A stretch of 64,000 bases of DNA from Syntrophaceae bacterium (GTDB lineage: Bacteria > Desulfobacterota > Syntrophia > Syntrophales > PHBD01): assembly GCA_013177825.1 (NCBI GenBank), contig JABLXX010000008.1, positions 145,704-209,703 of the forward strand, read 5' to 3'. This document shows positions 1 to 8,361 of this stretch, in pieces (position 1 is the first letter of the stretch; each line of letters begins with the position of its first letter). The notes below the pieces were generated by a model. That model ran no database searches, was not told the origin of the DNA, and saw nothing but the letters and a program-made list of their open reading frames with translations. Position numbers and translations under genes: made by a program.

Positions 1-860
1 GTGATGTCCCGCGTGCTTCCCTGCACCCCGACCGGGTTTCCGTTTTCGTCGAACAGCCAGCAGGCGGTGATCTCGATGTCCTTGACCGACCCGTCCTTGC
101 AGTACTGCTGGATCTCCAGCGTCATGGACCGGGCGCGATCCGCCGGGGACATTGCCAGCTGCGCGGCCAGTTCGGTCATGGCCGGCTCGACGTAGGATTC
201 CACCACGTATTGGTGGAAGGGAATCTCCATGACCTCCTCGGGCGTGTAGCCGCTGAGCGCCTTGACGGAAGGGCTGACATAGGTGAAGCGGCCGTCCAGC
301 GTCATGGTCCAGATCACGTCGGTCGAATTTTCGGCGAGGAGGCGGTACTGCCGCTCGCTATCCCGCAGGGCATCCTCCGCATGCCTCCGGTCGGTGATAT
401 CCCGGGCCACGGCCTGAAAGGCGATGGCTTCTCCCTCCTGAAAGAGAAGCTGCGTGTTCTGCCCGAGCCAGAGGTCCCGGCCGTCTTTCCTGACAATGGG
501 GTACTCAAGATACGTGTTGGAGATTTCCTTGACATACTGGATCCCAAAATGACGGGTCACCCTGTCGAGTGCATCCGGCCGGATCAGGGCCGAGAAAGGC
601 ATTCCCACGATTTCTTCTTCACTGTATCCGGCAACCCGCAGCGTCTCCGGGTTTATAAAGGTGAAGTATCCCCTGGTATCGGTCCGGAAGACGATGTCGC
701 TTGCATGCTCAACAAGCGTACGGAATCGCTCCTCGCTCTCCCGCAGGGCATTCTCGGCCAGCCGGCGATCTTCATCCGCCTTTTCCAGCTCCCGGATTCG
801 CCGCTTCAGCGCGGCGATTTCCTCTGCCGACTCGTTCTTTTTCCCGTCCAGATGGGTCAT
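1..860 (-). CDS. PAS-domain sensor protein, probably histidine kinase (C-terminus beyond window)
   Basis: The minus strand is open from an ATG at 860 to the window edge, giving 286 residues with no stop. The protein starts with a short charged coiled-coil stretch (residues ~5-40), then a PAS domain (residues ~43-160, with 'ITDRRHAED' at its end) and a second PAS domain (~165-285) that is cut off. This tandem PAS arrangement is usual for the sensory half of histidine kinases such as the two complete ones in this window. The output domain is outside the window, so a diguanylate cyclase or other output cannot be excluded. A strong sigma-70 promoter about 190 nt upstream is separated from the start codon by an intrinsic terminator, so expression may need read-through or a second promoter. 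Confidence 0.8.
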   Translation of the reverse strand, partial: MTHLDGKKNESAEEIAALKRRIRELEKADEDRRLAENALRESEERFRTLVEHASDIVFRTDTRGYFTFINPETLRVAGYSEEEIVGMPFSALIRPDALDRVTRHFGIQYVKEISNTYLEYPIVRKDGRDLWLGQNTQLLFQEGEAIAFQAVARDITDRRHAEDALRDSERQYRLLAENSTDVIWTMTLDGRFTYVSPSVKALSGYTPEEVMEIPFHQYVVESYVEPAMTELAAQLAMSPADRARSMTLEIQQYCKDGSVKDIEITACWLFDENGNPVGVQGSTRDI

Positions 861-924
861 GAGAATCCCTTCATTCACCGGATATGCATCGAATCGGCAG
901 TCGCCGTCCTCCATACCCCCGAAC

Positions 925-961
925 AAAAAAAACCCCGTTTCTCCTTCGAAAGAATCGGGGT
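925..961 (-). terminator. Intrinsic terminator upstream of the PAS sensor gene
   Basis: On the minus strand ACCCCG (961-956) pairs with CGGGGT (937-932). An inner stem TTCTTT/AGGAGAA extends it across an A-A mismatch, and 7-8 U follow (931-925). This is a textbook rho-independent terminator, placed before the start codon at 860 rather than after a gene. Confidence 0.75.
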
Positions 962-1050
962 CTCGGCGATCGATTCATTGGAATCACCGTCTGTATTGGA
1001 ATGGACCGGAATCTGTCTGTTGCGCCCGTCGCTCCGATGTCTGGAAATCT
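925..1050 (-). ncRNA. Candidate small RNA or attenuated leader (~125 nt)
   Basis: The minus strand between the predicted transcription start (~1050) and the end of an intrinsic terminator (~925) has its own promoter and terminator and no convincing reading frame. It lies upstream of the PAS sensor gene that starts at 860. It could be a free-standing small RNA or a regulated leader (attenuator) for the sensor gene. I recognise no known riboswitch or RNA family. The assignment rests only on the promoter and terminator signals. Confidence 0.4.
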
Positions 1051-1056
1051 GCCGCC

Positions 1057-1084
1057 AGTATAGCGCCCGAATCGCACAAGTCAA
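1057..1084 (-). promoter_or_regulatory. Sigma-70 promoter
   Basis: Read on the minus strand: TTGACT, 16 nt, TATACT, close to the -35/-10 consensus. The predicted start is near 1050. It drives the candidate small RNA / leader and possibly the PAS sensor gene. Confidence 0.65.
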
Positions 1085-1156
1085 GTTCTTTGGCTGGCAA
1101 CCTATCAATATTATGGTATATTAGCCCATCAGCAACATTGGGAAAGGAGACGGTTC

Positions 1157-1810
1157 TTGCGCATCCTTGTGCGTGGCGGAAGCATCCCGGCGGGCGTCGG
1201 CGTAAAGAAAAGTTACGTGGAGATCCTGAGGCATTGGGGCGCCACCCTTGGGATTGAAGTCCTGAATCGCTCACGCGCCGGCGAGAACTCCTTCGACGCC
1301 GTCTCCACGTTCCGGGAGGACATCGAGCCCCTCGGGCCCGACATCCTGATCCTTCACTTCGGCGTGGACGACGCCTTCTTTCCGGTCTACCGATCCGAGT
1401 TCAAGGAAAACCTGGTCCGGGTGGTGCACCGGGCCCAGGCGCTCGAACCTCCCCCATCGATCCTCCTCCTGACCTCCCACCTCTGGGACGATCCCTGCGA
1501 GATGCAGGCCCTCGGCATCTATTACCGGACCATCCGGGAAGTGGCCGTGGACCTGAGCTGTACGCTGGTTCCCGTCCACACGTTCTGGGCAGGCTACATC
1601 GCAGACCACGGGCTGCTTCAGGCCGATCTGGTCCAGAAGGACGCCAGGCTGCCCAATGAACAGGGCCACAAGGTGTTTGCCGGGGCAGTCGCGGCTACGC
1701 TGAACTCCCTGTCGGCAGGCCACTGGAAAAAGAACGGATGGAAGTGGACCGCCGGCTTCTCCCATGCTATGAAATGCGTCAGATTCAAAAATAATCATAG
1801 TGGAGGATAA
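1157..1810 (+). CDS. SGNH/GDSL-type hydrolase
   Basis: 217 residues from a TTG start with AAAGGAG 8 nt upstream. The N-terminus 'RILVRGGSIPAGVG' has the GxS block I of SGNH hydrolases with the nucleophile Ser at about residue 11. 'HFGVDDAFFPV' matches block III (GxND, here GVDD), and 'PNEQGHKVFA' near residue 173 carries the block V His, although the usual Asp of DxxH is not obvious. The family hydrolyses esters or acyl groups, and the natural substrate is unknown. There is no signal peptide, so it is probably cytoplasmic. It is the first of four plus-strand genes, and the ribosome binding site of the next gene lies at its stop codon. Confidence 0.72.
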   Translation: MRILVRGGSIPAGVGVKKSYVEILRHWGATLGIEVLNRSRAGENSFDAVSTFREDIEPLGPDILILHFGVDDAFFPVYRSEFKENLVRVVHRAQALEPPPSILLLTSHLWDDPCEMQALGIYYRTIREVAVDLSCTLVPVHTFWAGYIADHGLLQADLVQKDARLPNEQGHKVFAGAVAATLNSLSAGHWKKNGWKWTAGFSHAMKCVRFKNNHSGG

Positions 1811-1812
1811 TC

Positions 1813-2391
1813 ATGAAAAAACGGCTTTTTGTCCTGGCGGCCATGATGATTGCGCTCATTTTCGCGGGGACGGCGCTGGCCATGGAGTTTTCCGCAGACA
1901 TGGTAAACAAGGGAAAAGGCGGCAAGGGGATGACTTCGAAGGTGTACATGAAGGACAAGAAATTCCGCTGGGAATCGAAGCAGCAGGACACAATCACCAT
2001 CTCCCGGCAGGACCTGATGAAGACCTGGATCGTCATGCCGAAGCAGAAAACCTATATGGAGATGACCTTCGATCCCTCCAAGGCTCAGGAGCCCCAGGAG
2101 AAGATGAAAGGTGAAATCAGCCGGAAACTGGTCGGCTCGGACACGGTCGACGGCCATCCCACGAAAAAGTACGAGATCACTTACAAGGACGGGCAGAGGC
2201 AGATGAAGTCCTACCAGTGGCTGGCGACGGACCTGAACCAATTCCCCGTCAAGTCGGCTGCCGTGGACGGAAGCTGGAGCATGGAGTACCGGAACATCCG
2301 CATGGGAAGCCAACCGGACAGCCTCTTCGAGCCGCCCGCAGGATTCAAGAAAATGGCCATGCCCGGCATGCCGGCGAGACCGCGCCGATAG
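1813..2391 (+). CDS. DUF4412-like exported protein
   Basis: 192 residues with a clear Sec signal peptide (KKR, hydrophobic core, cleavage likely after 'GTALA' near residue 23). The mature part is a beta-rich domain with 'KVYMKDKKFRWES', 'TWIVMPKQKTYMEM' and 'DGHPTKKYEITYKDGQ', the pattern of DUF4412/LolA-like periplasmic proteins that hold hydrophobic ligands. The start is the ATG after GGAGG. It is probably periplasmic and its function is unknown. It lies 2 nt after the SGNH hydrolase gene and before a MaoC gene, so it is likely co-transcribed with them. The C-terminus is rich in Met and Pro. Confidence 0.7.
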   Translation: MKKRLFVLAAMMIALIFAGTALAMEFSADMVNKGKGGKGMTSKVYMKDKKFRWESKQQDTITISRQDLMKTWIVMPKQKTYMEMTFDPSKAQEPQEKMKGEISRKLVGSDTVDGHPTKKYEITYKDGQRQMKSYQWLATDLNQFPVKSAAVDGSWSMEYRNIRMGSQPDSLFEPPAGFKKMAMPGMPARPRR

Positions 2392-2416
2392 AATCGGTAT
2401 TGAGGGACAGCGCACC

Positions 2417-3298
2417 ATGGAGATCTCATCCCGTCATGTCGGAACCACGCTCAGGACCTATGAGACGGCCGTGACCTGGCGTCAGACGACGAATTATGCC
2501 GCCGCGCTGGGCGACGGCAACCCCTGGTATCTCGACGATTCACGGCCCGGTGGCATCGTCGCCCCGCCCATGTTCTCCGTCGCCGTCACCTGGCCGGTAA
2601 CGGAGCGGATCGCCGAATTCATCGAGTCGGCAAAGTTCCCGAAGGAGATCGTCAACACCCAGGTCCACTACACGGAGCACCTGGCCATCCACCGCCTCGT
2701 CCGGCCGGAGGACAGGCTCTCCTTGAGAGGCCGTATCGCGGCGATTCTCCCCCACAAGGCGGGAACGCTTTTCGTCATTCGCTACGACGTGTCCGACGAG
2801 GCCGGAAATCCCGTATTCACGGAACACATCGGCGGCATGATGCGGGGCGTCCGGTGCGTCGACGAGGGCCGCGGCGCGGAAACTCTACCCGAGGCACCGT
2901 CTTTCGAGGCCATCGGACCGCCCATCTGGGAAGCCTCGGTATTCGTGGACCGAACGGCTCCCTTCGTCTACGACGGCTGCACCAATATTTACTTCCCGAT
3001 CCACACCTCCGTGGCCTTCGCCCGCGCCGTGGGCCTCCCGGACATTATCCACCAGGGGACGGCAACGCTTGCCCTGGCCGTCCGGGAGGTGACGAACCGC
3101 GAGGCGGACGGCAATCCTCATCGGGTAAAGTCCATCTCCTGCCGTTTTACCGGCATGGTGATTCCCGGATCGGAGATCCGGATCCGCCTGATCGGAAGAG
3201 CGTCGAAAGGACCCGCCACTCACTGTTTCTTCGAGGTCGAGAACGCCGAGGGAAAACGCGCCATTCGAGACGGGGCCGTCGTCCTCGGCTTGGCCTGA
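2417..3298 (+). CDS. Double-hotdog MaoC-family hydratase/dehydratase
   Basis: 293 residues, two hotdog folds in tandem (residues ~1-150 and ~160-293). The C-terminal half carries the hydratase-like segment 'YFPIHTSVAFARAVGLPDIIHQGT', which corresponds to the (N/D)-P-x-H ... HG region of (R)-specific enoyl-CoA hydratases. The N-terminal half has the degenerate 'GDGNPWYLDDSRPGGIVAPPMF'. The architecture matches type 2 enoyl-CoA hydratases and mesaconyl-CoA-type hydratases, where only one half is catalytic. The likely role is hydration of an enoyl-CoA made from the ligase product encoded next door. The exact substrate is not evident. Confidence 0.75.
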   Translation: MEISSRHVGTTLRTYETAVTWRQTTNYAAALGDGNPWYLDDSRPGGIVAPPMFSVAVTWPVTERIAEFIESAKFPKEIVNTQVHYTEHLAIHRLVRPEDRLSLRGRIAAILPHKAGTLFVIRYDVSDEAGNPVFTEHIGGMMRGVRCVDEGRGAETLPEAPSFEAIGPPIWEASVFVDRTAPFVYDGCTNIYFPIHTSVAFARAVGLPDIIHQGTATLALAVREVTNREADGNPHRVKSISCRFTGMVIPGSEIRIRLIGRASKGPATHCFFEVENAEGKRAIRDGAVVLGLA

Positions 3299-3389
3299 TT
3301 CTTTCGTTCTGCGGGAACAACATGCCCGGCCGATCCTGCAGCCGGTATCCCTTTCACCCCCTTACCCATCGCCGCCAAAGGAGGGAATC

Positions 3390-4982
3390 ATGGACTGGCA
3401 GAAACTGAATCTTACCTGGCATTACGTGGAAAAATGGGCCGCGGAGAAGCCCGGAGCCGAGGCCCTGGTCTTCGGGGACGAGCGCCTCACCTGGGGGGAC
3501 TTCAAGGCCCGCATGGACGGCATCGCCAAGGCCTTCCTGGCCGCGGGCGTACAGCCCGGAGACCGGGTGGCCCTCCTGTCGGCGGCCCGGAATGAGTTTC
3601 TCACGACCTACATGGCAGCGGGAAAGATCGGCGCCATGTGGCTGGGCCTGAACCCGAAGTTCACCCTCGACGAACTGCGCTACCAGGTGGGCGACGCGAA
3701 GCCTGCCGTCCTCATGGCCGTCCGCACGTTTCTCGGCAACGACCTGGCCGGGACCATCGAGGCCCTGAAGAACGAGTTCCCGTTCCTGAAGAAGGTCTTC
3801 GTCATCGGCGAGCCCGTTCCGGGAACGGAAAACTTCGCGGCCTTCACGTCCCTGCCCCGGCCGGAGCTGGACGCCGCCCTGGCGGAGCGTGCCGCCCGGG
3901 TGAAGCAAACCGACGACGCGCTCCTCATGTACACCTCCGGCTCGACGGGCAAGCCCAAGGGCGTCGTCCACACCCACCGGAGCATCGTGGAAAACATCAA
4001 AGTGGAGGTGCAGAAGTTTTATGTCGGTGAGGACATGAGGGCCTTGCTCCACTTCCCCATCAACCACGTGGCGGCGGACGTGGAGATCGGCTTCGCCGCC
4101 ATCCTGGCGGGGGGCTGCACCGTCTTCATGGATTCCTTCGATCCCGTGGGCTCCCTGAAAATGATCGAGAAGGAGAAGATCACCATGTTCGGGCAGCTCC
4201 CGGTCATGTTCCTCCTCCAGATGCGGCAGCCCGAGTTCTTCCAGACCGATTTCAGTGCGCTGAAACTCGTCGCCTGGGCCGGCGCCGCGGCCCCGAAGGT
4301 CATGCTCGACGTCCTCTCCGGGATCTGCGCCCAGACGGGGGCGATGCTGATCACCGGCTACGGCAGCACGGAGGTCTGCGGGTTCGTCACGTTCACCGAG
4401 AAGGGCGATGACATGGAAACCCTCATGAAGACGGCCGGGAAGATCGCACCGCCCTTCGAGCTGAAGATCGTCGACGGCGAGCGCCGGGAGCTTCCCGACG
4501 GCCAAGTCGGCGAGATCGCCGTCCGGGGACCCTTCATGTTCAAGGAATACCTGAATAATCCGAAGGCCACGGCGGACGTGCTGGACAGGGACGGCTGGTA
4601 CTACACGACCGACCTCGCCTGGAAGGACGACCGGGGCTACATCCATATCACCGGCCGCAAGTCGGAGATGTTCAAAACCGGCGGGGAGAACGTCTACCCC
4701 CGTGAGATCGAGGAGATCCTGGAGGTCCAGGGAAAGGTCCTCTTCTCCGCCGTCATCGGCGTCCCCGACGAGATCTACCAGGAGGTCGGCTGGGCCTTCG
4801 TCATGCCCATGCCGGGCCAGGAAGTCACGGAGGAGGAACTCCGGGAATACTGCAAGGGGAAAATGGCCAACTTCAAGGTCCCGAAAAAGTTCATCATCCG
4901 GCCCCTCCTGCCGCTTCTGGCCAACGGAAAGGTGAGCAAGCTGGCGCTGAAGGATGAGATCAAAGAGATGACGAAGGGCTGA
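3390..4982 (+). CDS. Acyl-CoA ligase (AMP-forming)
   Basis: 530 residues of the acyl-adenylate-forming superfamily. The phosphate loop 'YTSGSTGKPKG' is at ~187-197, 'GYGSTE' in the middle, the hinge region 'GRKSEMFKTGGENVYPREIE' at ~430, and the C-terminal catalytic Lys in 'LLANGKVSKLALKDE'. It forms an acyl-CoA from a carboxylic acid, ATP and CoA in the cytoplasm. The start ATG is preceded by AAAGGAGG. As last gene of the plus-strand unit it is followed by a strong terminator. The neighbouring MaoC protein suggests beta-oxidation-like use of the product. Chain length or aromatic preference cannot be read from the sequence. Confidence 0.9.
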   Translation: MDWQKLNLTWHYVEKWAAEKPGAEALVFGDERLTWGDFKARMDGIAKAFLAAGVQPGDRVALLSAARNEFLTTYMAAGKIGAMWLGLNPKFTLDELRYQVGDAKPAVLMAVRTFLGNDLAGTIEALKNEFPFLKKVFVIGEPVPGTENFAAFTSLPRPELDAALAERAARVKQTDDALLMYTSGSTGKPKGVVHTHRSIVENIKVEVQKFYVGEDMRALLHFPINHVAADVEIGFAAILAGGCTVFMDSFDPVGSLKMIEKEKITMFGQLPVMFLLQMRQPEFFQTDFSALKLVAWAGAAAPKVMLDVLSGICAQTGAMLITGYGSTEVCGFVTFTEKGDDMETLMKTAGKIAPPFELKIVDGERRELPDGQVGEIAVRGPFMFKEYLNNPKATADVLDRDGWYYTTDLAWKDDRGYIHITGRKSEMFKTGGENVYPREIEEILEVQGKVLFSAVIGVPDEIYQEVGWAFVMPMPGQEVTEEELREYCKGKMANFKVPKKFIIRPLLPLLANGKVSKLALKDEIKEMTKG

Positions 4983-5025
4983 CGGCCCGCTATAAAGCCG
5001 GGGCGCGGGGGCTGTCACGGGAAGC

Positions 5026-5057
5026 AAGGGGGACAGGTTCATACCTGTCCCCCTTTT
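5026..5057 (+). terminator. Intrinsic terminator of the 1157-4982 unit
   Basis: A perfect 11-bp stem, GGGGGACAGGT / ACCTGTCCCCC, with a TCAT loop is followed by TTTT. It lies 45 nt after the acyl-CoA ligase stop. The flanking AA/TT also makes it a possible weak terminator for minus-strand transcripts. Confidence 0.85.
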
Positions 5058-5065
5058 ATCTGCTC

Positions 5066-5161
5066 CTAAACTGGTCCCACCAATTTTGCGACAGGGCCGA
5101 TAGCCAGAGGCAGTTTTGTTATACCGCTATCATTTCGGCCAGGTTCTCTTCCCTGAATCAT
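5066..5161 (-). pseudogene. Possible remnant of a gene end
   Basis: A minus-strand frame ending at 5066 reads '...LPLAIGPVAKLVGPV' before its stop. This resembles the C-terminus 'APFLVIGPAAPWVGPDK' of the hypothetical protein encoded at 12823-13479. The DNA of the last ~45 bp is also partly alike. The fragment is short and lacks the rest of that protein, so it may be a decayed copy or chance. The rest of 5058-5271 holds no gene I can support, only a short inverted repeat (CTTCCAGGAAAG ... CTTTCCTGGAGG). Confidence 0.25.
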
Positions 5162-5271
5162 GGAAGACCTTCCAGGAAAGTCGCCATCGGAAGTTCGTCC
5201 CTGGCATCGCTTTCCTGGAGGGTCCTTTCATTGCGGTCGCAGGCACTTTCAATCAGATGCATGCGCTGCCT

Positions 5272-6966
5272 TCATGATGCGGCTTCATAAGCCCAGCACG
5301 AAAAACCGCCATCCATGAATTTGACGTTTGTAAACCCTGAGCACGAAAGAATTCTTTGCGCCTCATAGCTTCTAATGCCTACCTGACACAGCGTGATGAT
5401 CGTTTTGTCCCTGGGAATTCTCCCGATTTCATTGCGGAGCTGTTCGAGAGGGATATTAACAACATGCGGATCGGTCCATTTCATCGCAGCAAACTCCATT
5501 GGAGACCGGACATCCAACAGGATGTAATCTTCACTGTTTTGCATCATGTTCCAGACTTGTTCAGGAGGGGCCGACTCTGCTGTGCCATCCAGCTTATTCC
5601 TGGCAATATTTGCCGCCGTAATGAGGCTGTCCATGGCAGCGGAAAAAGGAGGTGCGTAAGCAAGATCATAGGATGATATTTCCTCGATGGAAGCGCGGTT
5701 TTTCATGGCGGCAACGACTATATCTGCCCTCTTGGCCACGTCTCCCAACCCTACAATCTGGGAGCCGAAGAGACATCCGGTTTTTCTGTCTACAATCAAT
5801 TTTATGATGATCTGCTTTGATTCCGGATGAAAATGTGCTCGATCCCGTGACGGGCTTATGACCGTAATGTAATCGTATCCTGCTGCTTTTGCTTCTGTTT
5901 CCGTTAAACCCGACCGAGCCATATTGTAATCTTTGAACCGGAAAATAGCGGTGCCCAAAACACCCTCGAACACAGAACTTTTCCCGCAAATGTTGTCCGC
6001 AATGATACGCCCGTGCTTATTTGCCGTCGAACCCATCGGGGCATAAACGGCCCTGCCTGTGATCATATTTCTATTTTCAACACAATCACCGCCGGCATAA
6101 ATCAATGGATCGGAGGTTTGCATATGGCGGTTCACCCGGATGGCCCCCGTCCGGCCAATATCAAGCCCCGCCTTTACCGCAAGAGACGTGTTGGGTCTGA
6201 CACCGACGGATAGAATGACCATATCTGCGGAAATCTCCCGGCCGCTGGAAATGGCCCCTCTTACACATCCGGAATCGTCTCCCAGGAAAGCTGAGACTCT
6301 GCTGTTCAGCATCAACGTGACACCACCCTTTGTAATTTCTTTCTGTAAATTGAAAACCATTTCCCGATCAAATAGAGTCGGCATAAGGGTGTTCTGCATT
6401 TCGATGACCGTCACTCGAATGCCCCGTTTTAAAAGGGCATCGGCGACCTCAAGCCCTATCAGTCCCGCTCCCACGATCACAGCACTTTTGATTCCGCTGC
6501 CTCTCATAGCCGCTTTGATCATGCGAACATCATCCATTGTCGATAATAAATAGATATTCTTCAGATTCCTGTTCTCTATGTCGGGCATGACCGGCATGCT
6601 TCCTGTCGCCAGCACCAAGCGATCGTATGGGATCTCTTTTATTCCGCTCACATAACGGTTTTCCACCAAAACGACTTTACAATCTCGGTCGATATCCTTC
6701 ACACGGGTGTTCGTGTTGACCTTGACCGCTTTGAACGAATTGAAATAACTCGCATCCCTCACTACGCCGTTTGAGGTGCTCATGAGTTCGCGTTCGCTTC
6801 TGACCTCACCTGACAGATAAAACGGCATACCGCAGCCAGCATAGGATACCTCCGCGCCCAATTCAAAAACGTTTACGTCCGCATCCGGATTCAATCTCTT
6901 GATGCGTGCGGCCGCCTTTGCACCACAGGCATTTCCGCCTACAATGACGATTTTGTCCCTGCTCAT
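5272..6966 (-). CDS. CoA-disulfide reductase/NADH oxidase-like flavoprotein with rhodanese domain
   Basis: 564 residues from the ATG at 6966, which has AGAGGAA upstream; a TTG at 6990 is an alternative start. The N-terminal 'IVIVGGNACGAKAAARI' binds FAD, 'YAGCGMPFYLSG' (~residue 43) carries the single redox Cys typical of CoA-disulfide reductases and peroxidase-type NADH oxidases, and 'VIVGAGLIGLEVADALLKRG' binds NAD(P)H. A rhodanese domain (~465-564) with active-site loop 'CQVGIRS' follows. Fusions of this kind reduce CoA disulfides, persulfides or polysulfide. It closes the sigma-54 regulated minus-strand unit, 58 nt after the MFS gene. Its link to the hydrolases in that unit is unclear. 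Confidence 0.85.
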   Translation of the reverse strand: MSRDKIVIVGGNACGAKAAARIKRLNPDADVNVFELGAEVSYAGCGMPFYLSGEVRSERELMSTSNGVVRDASYFNSFKAVKVNTNTRVKDIDRDCKVVLVENRYVSGIKEIPYDRLVLATGSMPVMPDIENRNLKNIYLLSTMDDVRMIKAAMRGSGIKSAVIVGAGLIGLEVADALLKRGIRVTVIEMQNTLMPTLFDREMVFNLQKEITKGGVTLMLNSRVSAFLGDDSGCVRGAISSGREISADMVILSVGVRPNTSLAVKAGLDIGRTGAIRVNRHMQTSDPLIYAGGDCVENRNMITGRAVYAPMGSTANKHGRIIADNICGKSSVFEGVLGTAIFRFKDYNMARSGLTETEAKAAGYDYITVISPSRDRAHFHPESKQIIIKLIVDRKTGCLFGSQIVGLGDVAKRADIVVAAMKNRASIEEISSYDLAYAPPFSAAMDSLITAANIARNKLDGTAESAPPEQVWNMMQNSEDYILLDVRSPMEFAAMKWTDPHVVNIPLEQLRNEIGRIPRDKTIITLCQVGIRSYEAQRILSCSGFTNVKFMDGGFSCWAYEAAS

Positions 6967-7024
6967 CTTCCAGTTCCTCTGTTTCCCCAATATTTTTTAA
7001 TGAGTCATTGATGAGTTGACCTAT

Positions 7025-8287
7025 TTATACAACTTTAACTGTCTTCAAGATCCTTAGTGATCGCTCCCGGGTCAATAAGACCAATGACAGGCAGCCTGCT
7101 ATAAAAACTAATCCTGCAAAAATATAATAAGCATAATCAAAGGACCGGGTATGCTGCAGGATGAAGCCGACCAAGATCGGGGCAATTATCCCGGCCAGTG
7201 AACTCCATGCCAACATGATGCCCGTTACTTTTGGTGCGTCGCCACGATTGAAGATTTCCATGGGAAGCGTATAAATGATGCCGTAGGATCCAAAGCAGAA
7301 GAAGGTTGCAAGAGAAAAACCCCACAAGCAGTTACTTAAGGAAGATGCGATAACCCCATAAATAGTGAAAGGAACGGCCATAAACAGAGTGAGTGCGAGC
7401 CAAAGACTTCGGTCCTTACCGAAACGATCTGACAACCATCCCATAACGAAGAGTCCTGCAGTGGCACTAATCATTGGAATTGCAGCATATAGACCGGATG
7501 ACATGAGATTGGAACCGCGGGCTATGCTGAAATACGTGGGAAGCCAATTGAGATTTCCCCACAAATACATGGCTGCTGCGAAGTATAGGATGTTCAGAAC
7601 CCACACCCATGGATTCATCATAAGTTCTTTCATGGTAGAACCGGCTTCATCATCTATGTTGTTGCCATCGTGTAACCGTTGGGCATCTTTGATGCTTCTC
7701 AGCTCTGCCGGTGAGACTTTGGGGTGATCTTCCGGTCGGTCCCGTACAATCTTCCAGGAAAGCACAGCGACGACCAAGCCAAGAACCGCAAATACGAGAA
7801 ATACGCTCCGCCAGCCATAGGTGCTGATAACAGCCGCGCTAGCCACGTTTCCCAGCAAAACACCAACGGGAATAGCCGCCAGCCACATGGCCTGTGCAAT
7901 CCCCCTCTCCCTGGGGGGCATCCATAGATTGACGAGATTAGCATTGGCAGAAAACATGGGTCCTTCACACATGCCGAACAAGATACGAATGACAAGCAGG
8001 CTCGCAAATGACCAGGCGATGCCGGTCAGGCCGGTCATAACGGACCACAGAACAATTATGCATGTTAACAATGCACGGGAAGAGAACCGCTGTACTATGA
8101 AGCCGGCCGGAAAACTGAGTATCGTATAGCCAATGGTGAATCCTGCCATCACGATTCCGAGTTGTGTCGGTGTGATGCCAAACTCAGCCATAATCATGGG
8201 CGCTGCCACTGCGAGATTCACTCGATCGAAAAATGAAACGAGTACGACGATAAACAACCATATGAGCATCAGGAAACGGAATTTCAT
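7025..8287 (-). CDS. MFS transporter, probably organic anion uptake (ACS-like)
   Basis: 420 residues with about 12 hydrophobic segments. Typical MFS signatures are present: 'DRVNLAVAAPMI' after TM1, a loop 2-3 region 'PAGFIVQRFSSR', 'GWLSDRFGKDRS' between TM8 and TM9, and a central hydrophilic loop at ~185-225. The pattern resembles the anion:cation symporter family, which takes up sugar acids, aromatic acids or other carboxylates. The ATG has AAGGGG upstream. It sits between a hydrolase and the CoA-disulfide reductase, so it probably imports the substrate or exports a product of the pathway. The ligand is unknown. Confidence 0.85.
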   Translation of the reverse strand: MKFRFLMLIWLFIVVLVSFFDRVNLAVAAPMIMAEFGITPTQLGIVMAGFTIGYTILSFPAGFIVQRFSSRALLTCIIVLWSVMTGLTGIAWSFASLLVIRILFGMCEGPMFSANANLVNLWMPPRERGIAQAMWLAAIPVGVLLGNVASAAVISTYGWRSVFLVFAVLGLVVAVLSWKIVRDRPEDHPKVSPAELRSIKDAQRLHDGNNIDDEAGSTMKELMMNPWVWVLNILYFAAAMYLWGNLNWLPTYFSIARGSNLMSSGLYAAIPMISATAGLFVMGWLSDRFGKDRSLWLALTLFMAVPFTIYGVIASSLSNCLWGFSLATFFCFGSYGIIYTLPMEIFNRGDAPKVTGIMLAWSSLAGIIAPILVGFILQHTRSFDYAYYIFAGLVFIAGCLSLVLLTRERSLRILKTVKVV

Positions 8288-8361
8288 TTGTTCATATCCC
8301 CTTAAGATGTGATCTTTAACTGCCGGTCTAGAGTCATCTGATTCATGCAGTTACCGAAGAG

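Noticed and set aside
3354..5042. Long minus-strand frame of 562 residues opposite the acyl-CoA ligase
   Set aside because: It is antisense to a clearly conserved ligase. High GC makes long mirror frames common; composition is Asp/Arg/His-rich and no motif is seen.
5058..5271. Two tiny overlapping minus-strand frames (31 and 34 codons, joined by ATGA)
   Set aside because: No ribosome binding site and no similarity for the upstream one; only the end of the downstream one resembles another gene and is listed as a possible remnant.
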